NCBI RefSeq assembly: GCF_034702125.1 | Contig: NC_085860.1 | Coordinates: forward strand, 56,374,419 to 56,438,418 | DNA from: Engraulis encrasicolus | Lineage: Eukaryota; Chordata; Actinopteri; Clupeiformes; Engraulidae | Reading direction: 5' to 3' | Length of the DNA: 64,000 nucleotides | Part shown: positions 8,198 through 18,140 of the stretch, piece by piece | Layout of the letters: every line of letters starts with the position of its first letter | How positions within the stretch are numbered: the first letter of the stretch is position 1 | Translations under genes and position numbers: made by a program | Notes under the pieces: model-generated | Told to the model about the DNA's origin: nothing | Databases searched by the model: none | What the model saw: the letters and a program-made list of their open reading frames with translations, nothing else

Positions 8198-11100
8198 TGT
8201 AATATCAAAAGGGGCAGATGGAGAACCCCAAATTAGGGTACTCATTGCAGGAAAGAGCGTTAAATGCTTAGTCGACACTGGCGCCACATATACCTGTCTT
8301 CAGCCAAAAGATGCCCTGCACCTCCCGTTGTCTAAAGGAAAATTCCGGAAGACTGTCGGCTTTTCAGGGGAAACACAATTGAGCCCCATGACCGTTCCAG
8401 TAACAATTAGAATTGAAGACAGGGAAACCAAAATTCCAATATTAGTAGCTGAAAATACCCCAGTCAACCTCCTTGGAAGAGATGCACTCTGTAGATTGGG
8501 TCTGAGTATAGAGTGTACGCCGGAGGGGGTTGAGATCCCAGGAATATCAAAACAAATGGTAGCAAGACTTGTAGATACACCTGAGGTTCAAGAAACAGCA
8601 AACCCAGAGTGGTATAGATCCGAGATTGACCAACCACGACAAGTATACTGGATAAGTAATTTCGAACCAAACGTAAAACAAATAACTGAAAGAATCGAGC
8701 GAGAAGTCTTTAAGAGAGAAACACATGAATTATTAAGGACACCACGGACGCCATATCACTGTACATTACAGTTTGATAAAGGAATTAATAAGGAGAGGGA
8801 AGAGAAGTGGTTAAAAGACATGGACCCAGAAACCTTATATCCAATGGAAATACATGCCATTATTATTGCGGCTGAAGGAATAGCTGCTGATGTGCGATTC
8901 GGGAAAGGACCATTACGAGAGAAACTTATACATCACTTCCAGATGCCAGGAACCACTCCACATATCACCCTCAGAGTGGGGAGAGGATTCCGGGCCCAAG
9001 ATATGGGCCCCATAATGTTGAGGGCAAGATATGCAGAGTGGCAGCCCCTCCAGGAAAAGCGAGAAGGATGGCAATTATCTAGCTCTGGAAGTGGAGGAAA
9101 TCAAATGTACAAACTCACGAATGAAGGGTACCCAGAGAAATACTGGGGAAGCCCACAGGTAGTAATACTGGATGAAAATGCAGACTCCGGAGATCCAGAA
9201 GTTAAGTACACCAAAGATTGTCCATACGGAAACCCCTACTGTCTCTATAGGCTGTTTGGGGGATCAGGATATAGGTGTTGGGACACAGACAACCATGTCC
9301 CATTCACTTCCAAAGACCCAGACTGGGACCGGTTCGCATTTCGCTCTCATTATGCAAGATGGCAGGGACATGGGGCAGATGGGAGTAGACTAATTCGGTG
9401 TCCAGAACCATGTCCCTATGGAGAAGATGATTGTGAATGGTGCAGCCATGCGCCCAAGCCTAACCTCTATCCAAGAGATAACCGGAGGATAGAGAGTACG
9501 GAATTAGAAACACCCGACTCATCAGATGAGACACCCCAACACAACCATGATTTTATGGCATTAGGATGCGCGATATGCCGTAGGGAAAAGTGCCCTATCT
9601 GTAGGAACAAGCCCTGTAAGCAGAAAAGAACAGCAGGAGTGTGCACAATACTAGATGAAACAGAACCAAGTGATCCAATAGACTTGCAGCTAGCCCATGT
9701 ACCAAAGTCAGTATGGTCCCAAGGGGATGGAGATATCGGGCTGATAACATCAGCCAGCCCGGTAGAATTTAAGCTAAAACCCCATGCAGTGCTTCCATTC
9801 CAGCGTCAACATCGGCTGGGTGACGAGCCCAGAGAGGGAATACGGGGAACCATCGAGGAGCTACTCAAGGCAGGGGTACTGCAAGAAGTGGCAAAGGCGT
9901 ACTGTAACACCTCCATTTGGCCCATACTAAAGGCAGATGGAGTTCGATGGAGAATGATACAAGATTTAAGGCCTATCAATGACATAGTTGAGGATTATCC
10001 TGCAGACGTGCCAAATGCACACGTATTACTTACCAATATCCCAAAAGAGGCCAAATACTTCTCGGTACTTGATTTAGTACAAGCATTCTTCGCAGTACGA
10101 GTAGCATCATCATGCCACGGCCTATTTGCGTTCCAATACGAAGGAAAGACTCTCTTGTACACTAGACTCCCCCAGGGGTTTAAGCACTCGCCGCACGTGT
10201 TCAATCAAGTGTTAACAGAAGATCTAAAACACGTAGATTGCAAATCAATCCTCTTGTCGTATGTCGATGACATATTAATAGCTTCGCCTGACAAAGAAAC
10301 GTGCGAGAAGGACACAGCACAAGTATTAGAGGTGCTGGCAGAAAGAGGGTACAAAGTGTCCAGGAAAAAGTTGCAGTTTGCACAAACACAGGTAATCTAC
10401 CTTGGACGACTGATATCCCAAGAAGAGAAGAGGCTAGCCCCTGAACATATAGCAGCAATAACTAAGGCACCCAAACCGATAACTGTGAAGCAATTAATGT
10501 CATTCATAGGACTGATAGGATTCAGCAGTGAATGGATAGAATGCTATGAGCAAAAGATTGCCCCTCTGAGGGCTCTGATAACAAGTGCCGGTACGGATAA
10601 ATTATCAAATCGGTTAACATGGAACCATGATGCAGAACAAGCGTTTGAGGGAATAAAACAACAGATGCAGACAGCGCCAGCGCTGGCCATGCCCGATTAT
10701 ACAAAGCCATTTAATCTATATGTCACAACTAGGAAGGAGCCTGGGCGAGACACATATATGGCCGCTATCTTGTCTCAGAGCCAGTGCGTCGGAAGAGGGA
10801 GACAAGCGATCGCTTACTATTGCACCAAGCTCGACAGCGTGGCACAAGGTTATCCGCCATGTTATCAGAGTTTAGACGCCGTATATGTGGCCTATACCAA
10901 GGCAAGCGCCTTGACGATGGGATGGCCTGTAACCATTTACACAAGCCATGCGATAGCCCAGTTAGCAGAGCAGGGAAGGTTCTGTCTGACTCCGCAGAGA
11001 CAGTTACGATATTATAACCTTCCATTCGCTGTAGATGTAACAATAAAAACGTGTGACATGGCTACCAACCCTGCTGATTACATACCAGCAGATTATGACG

Positions 11101-11930
11101 GAGAACCACATGCATGCGTGGCACAATCTAAAGCATTTTCAAAATTAAGGGAGGACCTAGCAAGCGAACCTCTAGAGAGAGGAAATGTCTACTTTGTAGA
11201 CGGATCAAGCCATAACTATGACAACAAAACACATGCAGGATTTAGTGTGGTTGAATGGCTCACCTCACAATTTGTGACAGTAATGTGTGAACCATGTGCC
11301 CAGCCATGTTCTGCGCAGCTAGCAGAACTAAAGGCGTTAACTGCAGCGTGCCAATTGGGGAAAGGAAAAGAAGTGACCATTCACACAGATAGTGCATATG
11401 CTCACAGTGTGTGCCATGTACACGGGGCACAGTGGAAGCAAAGAGGATTCAAGAAAACGGACGGCAGTCCAATTCAACATATGCATCAAATAGTGCAGCT
11501 ACTTAAGGCTATGATGCTGCCAGACAGATTGGCCATTTGTAAATGCAAAGCGCATACCAAAGGGCAGGACTATATCGCATTGGGCAACGCAAAGGCAGAT
11601 GAGGTCGCCAAAGAAGCAGCACTTAAGGCCAGACATCTGGTGACCAAGCCTGAGACAACCGTCATGGTAGTACAACCAGCCACCATCCAATGGCATATAA
11701 TGGCAAAAAGGGGAGTGCGAGTTAGGTGCCCAGCACCATGTCCATTCCCATCCAAAGAAGAGTGTAAGTGGTGCTCACAGTGGATAGACAATCAGAATCA
11801 CAAACATACGGTCGAGCCATTAGTATGTGCTCTTTGTCAGAGGTCAGAATGCCCGGAGTGTGCCACCAGATATTGTGAACCACGATACCCTGACACCATG
11901 TTACCCGCCAGAAAAGGAGTTTGGGTATGA
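8163..11930 (+). CDS. pol: Pol, part 1: protease, 2H-like, Cys module, RT, RNase H, Cys module
   Basis: Open for 1255 codons directly after the gag stop and made presumably as Gag-Pol, so no start codon is needed. Numbering from 8163: retroviral aspartic protease with LVDTGAT (Asp38) and the later LLGRDAL; 2H-phosphoesterase-like domain with HCTL (His199) and HITL (His267); Cys-rich module 1 (about 412-494); RT with LPQGFKHSP and YVDD (700-703); connection; RNase H with VDGSS (Asp1013), LAELKAL, HTDSAY and NAKADEVA, so all four acidic residues are present; Cys-rich module 2 (about 1189-1240). RT and RNase H resemble class I (gamma/epsilon) retroviruses. The frame ends at TGA 11928-11930, where the reading continues in another frame. 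Confidence 0.85.
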   Translation, partial: RGPEKPGEGQLLVISKGADGEPQIRVLIAGKSVKCLVDTGATYTCLQPKDALHLPLSKGKFRKTVGFSGETQLSPMTVPVTIRIEDRETKIPILVAENTPVNLLGRDALCRLGLSIECTPEGVEIPGISKQMVARLVDTPEVQETANPEWYRSEIDQPRQVYWISNFEPNVKQITERIEREVFKRETHELLRTPRTPYHCTLQFDKGINKEREEKWLKDMDPETLYPMEIHAIIIAAEGIAADVRFGKGPLREKLIHHFQMPGTTPHITLRVGRGFRAQDMGPIMLRARYAEWQPLQEKREGWQLSSSGSGGNQMYKLTNEGYPEKYWGSPQVVILDENADSGDPEVKYTKDCPYGNPYCLYRLFGGSGYRCWDTDNHVPFTSKDPDWDRFAFRSHYARWQGHGADGSRLIRCPEPCPYGEDDCEWCSHAPKPNLYPRDNRRIESTELETPDSSDETPQHNHDFMALGCAICRREKCPICRNKPCKQKRTAGVCTILDETEPSDPIDLQLAHVPKSVWSQGDGDIGLITSASPVEFKLKPHAVLPFQRQHRLGDEPREGIRGTIEELLKAGVLQEVAKAYCNTSIWPILKADGVRWRMIQDLRPINDIVEDYPADVPNAHVLLTNIPKEAKYFSVLDLVQAFFAVRVASSCHGLFAFQYEGKTLLYTRLPQGFKHSPHVFNQVLTEDLKHVDCKSILLSYVDDILIASPDKETCEKDTAQVLEVLAERGYKVSRKKLQFAQTQVIYLGRLISQEEKRLAPEHIAAITKAPKPITVKQLMSFIGLIGFSSEWIECYEQKIAPLRALITSAGTDKLSNRLTWNHDAEQAFEGIKQQMQTAPALAMPDYTKPFNLYVTTRKEPGRDTYMAAILSQSQCVGRGRQAIAYYCTKLDSVAQGYPPCYQSLDAVYVAYTKASALTMGWPVTIYTSHAIAQLAEQGRFCLTPQRQLRYYNLPFAVDVTIKTCDMATNPADYIPADYDGEPHACVAQSKAFSKLREDLASEPLERGNVYFVDGSSHNYDNKTHAGFSVVEWLTSQFVTVMCEPCAQPCSAQLAELKALTAACQLGKGKEVTIHTDSAYAHSVCHVHGAQWKQRGFKKTDGSPIQHMHQIVQLLKAMMLPDRLAICKCKAHTKGQDYIALGNAKADEVAKEAALKARHLVTKPETTVMVVQPATIQWHIMAKRGVRVRCPAPCPFPSKEECKWCSQWIDNQNHKHTVEPLVCALCQRSECPECATRYCEPRYPDTMLPARKGVWV
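8690..9060 (+). other. 2H-phosphoesterase-like domain inside pol
   Basis: Two H-x-T-hydrophobic motifs, HCTL (His codon 8757-8759) and HITL (8961-8963), lie 68 residues apart, each in a predicted strand (YHCTLQF and PHITLRV). Between them is a hydrophobic strand followed by a GIAADV segment. This layout matches 2H phosphoesterases and most recalls the CNPase-type catalytic domain, where the two His act on 2',3'-cyclic or 2'-5' phosphodiester substrates. Location between protease and RT is not standard for any retroelement I know. Function is inferred from motifs. Confidence 0.75.
9397..9648 (+). other. Cys-rich module 1 (between 2H domain and RT)
   Basis: Pattern C-3-C-7-C-2-C (CPEPCPYGEDDCEWC), a variable acidic linker, then C-2-C-4-C-2-C-4-C (CAICRREKCPICRNKPC). 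A half-copy (CPYGNPYC) precedes it near 9220. It is probably zinc-binding. It is related to modules 2 and 3 in this element. Confidence 0.7.
11725..11885 (+). other. Cys-rich module 2 (after RNase H)
   Basis: CPAPCPFPSKEECKWC, then His residues, EPLVCALC, and C-4-C-2-C-4-C. It shares the CxWCS and CALCQR signature with module 3 and the overall Cys spacing with module 1. It sits at the end of the first pol frame. Confidence 0.7.
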
Positions 11931-12039
11931 AGCACAGGGGAGGATGGTACCAAATCCAGATAACCGAACACCTATACCAATTACTAGAGGATTAGTATCC
12001 AGAGAAACAGCATTAAATATCAGCGTAAGACCAGTATTT

Positions 12040-12545
12040 TTACAAGAATATACGCCCTCGAACTTAGGAAATTCCCTGGTGAACCCAACAGACCAATACC
12101 TCACAAATATAGGGGGAGTGTCAGGAATTATCCAACACTTGGCAGGAAATGACTATCAAGAAGAATGTGAGACCCGGATATCTCAGATAGGCCCTTTACA
12201 GCCAGGAGAAGTGTTTGAAACCAAACCATATAACTTAGGTTGGGCCTTTCATCGTATAATACACGTCCCTATGGTATACAGGAATGGATTGACTGGGCCT
12301 GAAGGGTCTGCCCAAGTATTGAAAGGGTTATACAAGAATGCATTCCAGGCATGTACAGCATATGAAGCCCGAGTGATAACCATCACATTATTCGGATGTG
12401 GGGTGTATGGACATGACCCAGCCATTAGCATGGCCGCATTACTAGAAGCAGCTGAAGAGTGCATAGGCAGGCATAGAGTAGATATACTTGTGCCTGACCT
12501 GTGCCAGGCAGTTGTATTAACTAAATATCTTAGTGCAGTAGTGAT
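12040..12545 (+). other. Macro domain inside pol
   Basis: Hallmarks in order: VNPTDQ (equivalent of the VNAAN strand), NIGGVSGIIQHLAG (glycine-rich ADP-ribose loop and helix), QPGEVFETKPYNLG, FHRIIHVPMVY (strand), LKGLYKNAFQAC (helix), ITITLFGCGVYGHDP (second loop), then AALLEAAEE and VDILVPD. Length about 150 residues is typical. Macro domains bind or hydrolyse ADP-ribose derivatives. The usual catalytic Asn appears changed (NPTD), so binding may outlast catalysis. It lies between RNase H and integrase. Confidence 0.85.
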
Positions 12546-12786
12546 GGGAAAATATTGGAAACAAGAGAAATCAGGCCTCTGCAACTGGGTAGAGGACCGC
12601 GAGCCTAATTGGGAAGAAGACTCAGAAGATGAGTCAATAGCACTCAGAAAGGGACGAAAGCAGAAAGCAAGGATGTGGGTAGAAGGCCATAAGCACTATA
12701 TGAAGAAATTGACCCCAGAACTAGAGGAAGAGAAAACCATGGGAGTATTGGTAGACCCACACCCCCACTACCATCAGGTGAGAGGG

Positions 12787-12950
12787 TTGCCCTGCCCCTA
12801 CATGAAGGGGCAAAACGAGGGTTGCGAGTGGTGTAGCTCCGGAATAGGAGATGAACACTTTCACCACTTCGAGCCATTAATATGTGCTCTCTGCCAACGA
12901 GCAGACTGTCCTTTATGTGCTGACTTCCCATGCATACCTAAGGGTACATC
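12787..12950 (+). other. Cys-rich module 3 (before integrase)
   Basis: LPCPYMKG...GCEWCSS, HFHHFEPLICALCQR, ADCPLCADFPC. Nearly the same second half as module 2 (EPLxCALCQRxxCPxC), with one N-terminal Cys missing. Confidence 0.7.
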
Positions 12951-13714
12951 CATACCAATACCTGCAAAGAGGCTTCAATGCCCAGTGCAGGGAGACTCTG
13001 AGGATGACACCGAGTCCTGGAGCCCGACAGACGAAACAAATAGAGAATTTGCAGGGCGGGTACTAAGGGGGCGTGTGATACCCATCCGTGAGCGAGGAAG
13101 AACAAACTTAACAATACCTGAATTTTACTATGATCATATAAGACCCATACAAGAAGCAGCTTCCGAATGGGAGAAACAAGTTTGGGAAGAGCGGGGTGCA
13201 GTACAAGACCAAACTGGTCTTTGGCGATTTGTTGACGGGAGAATAGTAGCACCACATAGCTTCTTAGATACTATTATCTGGGTTGCTCATGAACCTGATC
13301 ATTGTGCCAAAGGGGAGGTAAAAACCCAAGTCCTCAAATCAGGATTCTGGGCCCCTGGGCCACAAGACAGAATATCCTTTGTCCTTCGACATTGTAGAAT
13401 CTGCAGTATGAACAACATTAGAAAAGGTACAGCTCCACGACCCCTAGGGCACATTCCCCTTCCAGATGGACCGTTTAAACATTTACAAATGGACTACATA
13501 GACATGATCAAAACAGTGAGAGGTATGAGATATGTGTTAGTAGTGGTGTGTAGATTCTCGAGATGGGTTGAAGCTTGTCCCAGCCCAAGGCAGGATGAGA
13601 AGACTGTTACTAACTTTTTGACAAGAGAACTGGTACCCCGTTTTGGAATTCCTGAGACTATTTCCAGTGACAATGGGCGGAGCTTCATCGCTAACGTGTG
13701 GAAAAAAGTAGCCC

Positions 13715-14155
13715 AGCGCATTTTTAATAAGCCTTGTTTTCAGTATGTTTCACTCATTTTGAGGTAGCGAAAAGTTGCTTTTCAAGATGTATAATCTTAA
13801 AACCAGTATTTTGATATGCTTGTTTTCAGTATGTTTCACTTACTTTGAGGTTGCAAACGGTTGCTTTTCAAGAAATTTAATCTAGTATTTAGTATATTTC
13901 ACTTAATTTAGGGCTAGAAAAAGTTGAAACCCAAGTCATTTCGTCTCATAATGAGCATATTTGTCTTGTTTTAAGCCTTCCAAATGCCTCCATTAAATCT
14001 AGAAACAAGTCTTTCGGAAATCTTATTTTAAGAAATCTTACCAAGTGAAATTCACTTGCTGCATGGACAGATTATTTCACTTGTTTTGAGTACTTTTCCC
14101 CTTAATTGTAATGTTTTTCATCTTGTTTGAAGACCCCCTTAATTTGCAGTGCAGT
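13715..14155. repeat. AT-rich insertion interrupting integrase, with tandem units
   Basis: Unrelated DNA replaces the integrase 3' part. It contains two to three degenerate 85-90 bp units starting TTGTTTTCAGTATGTTTCACT (13734 and about 13820), and a weaker third near 13885. I see no clear terminal inverted repeats or target duplication, so it may be an insertion combined with deletion. Confidence 0.55.
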
Positions 14156-16174
14156 CAAGTCGAGTGTGAAACTCCCTGTATGCGAAAGCTAGTGTCGCAA
14201 AGGGGGGAGGTAGGGAGTTTGTTAAATTTGTTTCAATTCACACAGATCTCCATTTGTTCATCTTGAGTGGTATTATTCTAGCTGGTTATTTCTATCTTAC
14301 ATGGTTTATTCTTACATTTTGTTTTATGTCATGCCAAGATTTACCTATTTCTTTACTCGGGTTACTTTCTTTACTTTGTGTACTGATTCTATTTCTTGCA
14401 TTCCTTATACTTTCTTCTATTTTAATTTTTATTTCTTATCCTTTATATTCTATTTTATTTCATATTATTTTATTCCATTCTTCGCATTATTATTATCATT
14501 AACTATATTTGGAAGTTGGTGGAGACATTATAGGAGCGATTGACTTTTATTTCTTTCTCCTCTTTCAGAAAATCTCTCTAAGTTTATTTCGTTTTATTTT
14601 ATTCTATGACCTACGTTGTTTTAAGTTGCGACCTGTGTTTCTCATTTTTTATGTTCTGATTTATTTCGTGCTTTTTGTTTATTAACTATGTTAAACTGCC
14701 TTTGTGTTTATTTTGTTATCTCTACCGTGACAAGCAGGAGGTTCTTTCCTAAGTTATGTCGGTTTAGCATTTTAATTCTTTTGGAGGAACAAGGGTCGCT
14801 ATATAACTGTGTTGTAGTACATGAAAATCTGTTGATCAACTGAGAAGTTGCAAGGTGTGAAAAGGTTGTTAGGGAGAGTTTTAGTCGAATACAGTGTCAG
14901 CCAGTCATGTGGACTGAAAACGGTGTGGTGCCCGACACTTTGCTGGACCACTTAGATGGCCAAGGCTTTAACTGCCTGGGATAACGAAGGACGATTGAGG
15001 GTTTTCTGTACATAATACCTCATGTGTGCCCGACTTATGCAAACAGTAGTCCAAGGGAGTGAAAGGGAGTGTAGAAGGAGGCAGACTGGTTGCATAGGCT
15101 GGGCTGGGGGTACATCTGCATGTAGAAGCTTTTATATATTCGATATAGGTAACGTTAATTTTTCTTTTGAGGACTAGCCCTCACACGCAAGGCCGCCCGT
15201 GATCTCTGTGGTTAGGGTAGATTTCCGCTTGCTTATTACACTTATCATTATGATTATTTTATGATTATAATTAGTTTATTAGTTTATTAGTACTTTTATT
15301 ATTTAATGCTTAGATTAGTGTACGATTAGATTTATTATACATAGATTAAGTAGTATTATGATTAGGCCGAGTGCTCACTATATTATACAGATATATGCGT
15401 TATATGTAACCACATGTTAATCAGCCTAAAAAGCGATGACTTGAGGTCCCCCAGGAGAGGTCCATCCTAAATCTAAAAAGAAGGCGAAATTCTGTAAAAA
15501 GAAGAAACCCAGTTTGAGGGAACTCAAAAGGCCTGAACGTAAAAACGTGACGCTACTTAGCTTGGATGGTTGACACGACAAGTGGATGGTGATTCCCCGA
15601 GAAGGGACGTGACCACTGGCAAAGTGACCCCTAGCAAAGCGATGCTAGCGCAAAGCGATGCTAGTGAGGCTCCTGCAGAGTGAAGGAACGCCCAAGGCAG
15701 GGGTTCACCCAGTCGGAAGCCTGACTTGACCAGCTGAAAGTAGTCGTAACCATGTGCCCGAAGAAGTACCTATCAAAAGGGTCTTGCGTGATGCAGATCC
15801 GCCGATAGAGGTTCCCTCAGTAAAAGAAGAAGTCTGGGAAGTTAAAGAGGATAGGCATGGGCCCCTCCCGGGAGACCCAAGGATCTTAGAATAGATGAAG
15901 TAGTGTTAGTACCTAGGGGAGTTGATCAAATAAGGATCACTCTGACGATTATACTTATGCTTATGCAAACCCATATATATATTTCTAGTTAGGAGTAGTA
16001 GCATATTATCTGTATCTATAACATGTAATCGTTAAGACTATAAGATGTACTTAGATAATGATGTAGGAAACGTATAAAACAGGGAAATTTCATTCAAGAA
16101 CCGTCTCGGGAGTGCAAAGGTCCCTAGAAGGATACCAGATGGAACTCACACTCTCATGAGGCTTGATAAGCCTC
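14156..16174 (+). other. Long 3' noncoding region of the element, no env visible
   Basis: About 2 kb with a T-rich first half (the 14254-14502 ORF is low complexity). No signal peptide, transmembrane or furin-like features of an envelope are seen. A second polypurine tract (AAAGGGGGGAGG, 14199-14210) sits near its start. GCAAAGCGATGCTAG occurs twice around 15634-15665. A 54-codon open stretch at 15730-15894 looks coding by composition. It may be decayed pol/env 3' sequence or regulatory RNA. Confidence 0.5.
15730..15894 (+). pseudogene. Possible remnant of a 3' coding region
   Basis: A 54-codon open stretch after a TGA, rich in P, E, K, V and R, ending at TAG 15892. The tail includes WEVKEDRHGPLPGDPR. 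It has no start codon and no recognised domain. Its composition is protein-like compared with surrounding DNA. It could be the end of pol or of a lost 3' gene. Confidence 0.25.
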
Positions 16175-16187
16175 AAAGGGGGGAATA
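16175..16187 (+). other. Polypurine tract
   Basis: AAAGGGGGGAATA lies immediately before the 3' LTR TG, the standard plus-strand primer position. Confidence 0.85.
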
Positions 16188-18140
16188 TGTGGAGGAAATC
16201 TGGTATATAGAGTGACAGATTAGTTTGTGCTTGCACCTAAAGGATAATAAAAACGAACCGTATATTATACTACTTGCATTATAATTATATTACTATTATT
16301 ACGTTTATATACTTTTATTTCTATTATATCTGCATGTTTCAGTTCTTACTTTAAATATTTTAACTACTCTCTTATGTTGAACAGAGACTCAGAAAGCCAG
16401 AGTGTGTGTATGTGTGTTAGTAAGAGCAGCCACGCTTGACAGAGACAATGATGGGCAGTCTGCCAAATGCAGGTGTGCAGCACTGCCTGTACGAGGAGGC
16501 TTGCATGTGGGCCTGTGTGTGTGTGTGTGTGTGTGCCTTAGCTTACATGCCCATGCCTTAAAGTGAGGAGAAGAAAAACATATTAATTAGTACATTAGGT
16601 AGGCGTTAAATTAGTTCTTATTAAAACTCTAGTTATGAAAAAAGATAAAGGTGGTTATCCTTAGATATGACCATATACTAATAGAGAATCCCTCTCCACA
16701 TGCATATAATGTGGCTGACTGAAAGTCTACGTGAAGCTAGGCCGTCGCTGGGAAGTTCCCCATTGTAAGAGACCAAGGGGCGCGACGACCTAGAAGATTC
16801 AACTAGCAGCAGATGTTGCTAAACCGAAACTGCACAGTGGGTGTTGCAGCGTTAGTTCAACACTTATAGAGTTCGTTTAAATCCAGGCCTGCTCTCTGGG
16901 TGTTGAATGGGCATTGTGGAATTTACTGTGTGCCTTGCTTGAGTGCACCTGTATGCCCGTGACTCCAAAAGAACAAAACGGGAGTTTCCTCGTCCATGTA
17001 GGCAGGGACACCAACAGAGGAGGCCCATAATTGGGTCCTCAATACACAGTATACATTGGGTCAGAGGCCCTTTCAAATTGCTTTGTCCCAGGCCCAGTAA
17101 CGTCCCTGCATGTAGGATCGAAACACAATGTACATACTGCAACTTCGTTAGATCTGGACATAAGTTATAGATAACAAAGTCTAGGTGACAGGTCTGATAC
17201 CTGCTCCCAGTTTTAATGAAGAAAATGATTTAAGCACCAGAGGCGTATCTAGCCACTAGCTAGATACCAAGACCAACAATCGATTGGGACCCCTGAGCTC
17301 CTAGACAATGGATAGCAGCCTATACTATACTACAGTAGTGGTGATTTTGGTGCAGAAGTTCATTCTTTTGCACTTTCGCTTGGGGCCCCATTTGAACCTA
17401 GAATCGCCTCTGGAAAGCACATGATGTCACTGTTCAGAATTAATTAAAAACCCAAAAACCTCCTCGAAACTTATTCTTTTTGGAAAACTCCCGTCAATAA
17501 ATCCACGATTATAAAATTTCCCCGACATATCATAACGTCATCTGATATTCGATTGGCCGAGAGGTGGTCAATCCAGGTGGACAAAGGACAGGGATTGGTC
17601 AGGTGCACAAGATGCCCCACACCTGGGAGCATAAAAGACGACGAGCCCAGAGCTCGAGAGGATTTTTGCCAACGGAGTCCCAGAGACCACCTGAAGCATC
17701 TCCTCAGTTGATCAACTTCGCGGTTTGCTGTCTGGCTTTTGCAGTAAGTAATTCTCGACTTTGGTTTATGGGACTTAGTTTATTGGAAAGACTTAGGCTC
17801 CGAGAAAAACTTAGTCTCGGAGAAAAACTCAGTCTCTGAGGAAAACTTAGTTTCTGAGAAAACTTAGTCTCTGAGAAAAACTTAGCCTTTGGGAAAACTT
17901 TGGTTTTGCAGAAACTTGTTGTCTTGCTGAAATGTTTCAAGTCTAAGATGTATTGCATTGGAAACTTGTACGTTGAACTTGTTTGTACAATGTCCCTAAC
18001 CTGAGTCGAGTTAATAAAGTCTCCATCAACAATCTATGCTGGTGTATTTGCCTATTGATTGAATTGTCTTCTAACTTACCTCTATTTTATCCCATAATCA
18101 CATGGTCTGGTGATTGTCACATCGATTGGAAACCACGACA
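16188..18140 (+). repeat. 3' LTR (about 1.95 kb)
   Basis: Starts TGTGGAGGAAATC directly after the polypurine tract and ends CCACGACA. It contains the same CCAAT/TATA-like promoter (ATAAAAG 17631-17637), 17-18 bp array and AATAAA (18013-18018). It differs from the 5' LTR by about 32 substitutions counted by hand. The bases that follow (CTATG) do not repeat the left flank. Confidence 0.95.

Larger units (their letters stand above)
11827..13767 (+). pseudogene. pol: Pol, part 2: macro domain, Cys module, truncated integrase
   Basis: Continuation of pol in the +1 frame. The two frames overlap at 11827-11930, and no ATG marks a real start. Residue numbers count from 11827. A macro domain spans about 85-235 (VNPTDQ at 85, GGVSG near 97, GCGVYG near 190). 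Cys-rich module 3 spans about 321-373. The integrase zinc domain has H488-x3-H and CRIC, and its core has Asp556 (QMDYIDM) and Asp615 (SSDNGRSF). The core then ends abruptly at about 13715 in unrelated repeat DNA, so the third catalytic residue (Glu) and the C-terminal domain are missing. The frame change may be a mutation or a +1 shift site. The truncation shows this copy cannot make complete integrase. Confidence 0.8.

Noticed and set aside
8328..8330. Apparent start of pol at TTG
   Set aside because: The frame is open back to the gag stop at 8162, and the protease active site (8274) lies upstream, so this is not a start.
14254..14543. Hydrophobic 80-codon ORFs that might be an envelope transmembrane segment
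   Set aside because: They arise from T-rich low-complexity DNA translated in two frames, with no Cys, glycosylation pattern or signal peptide.
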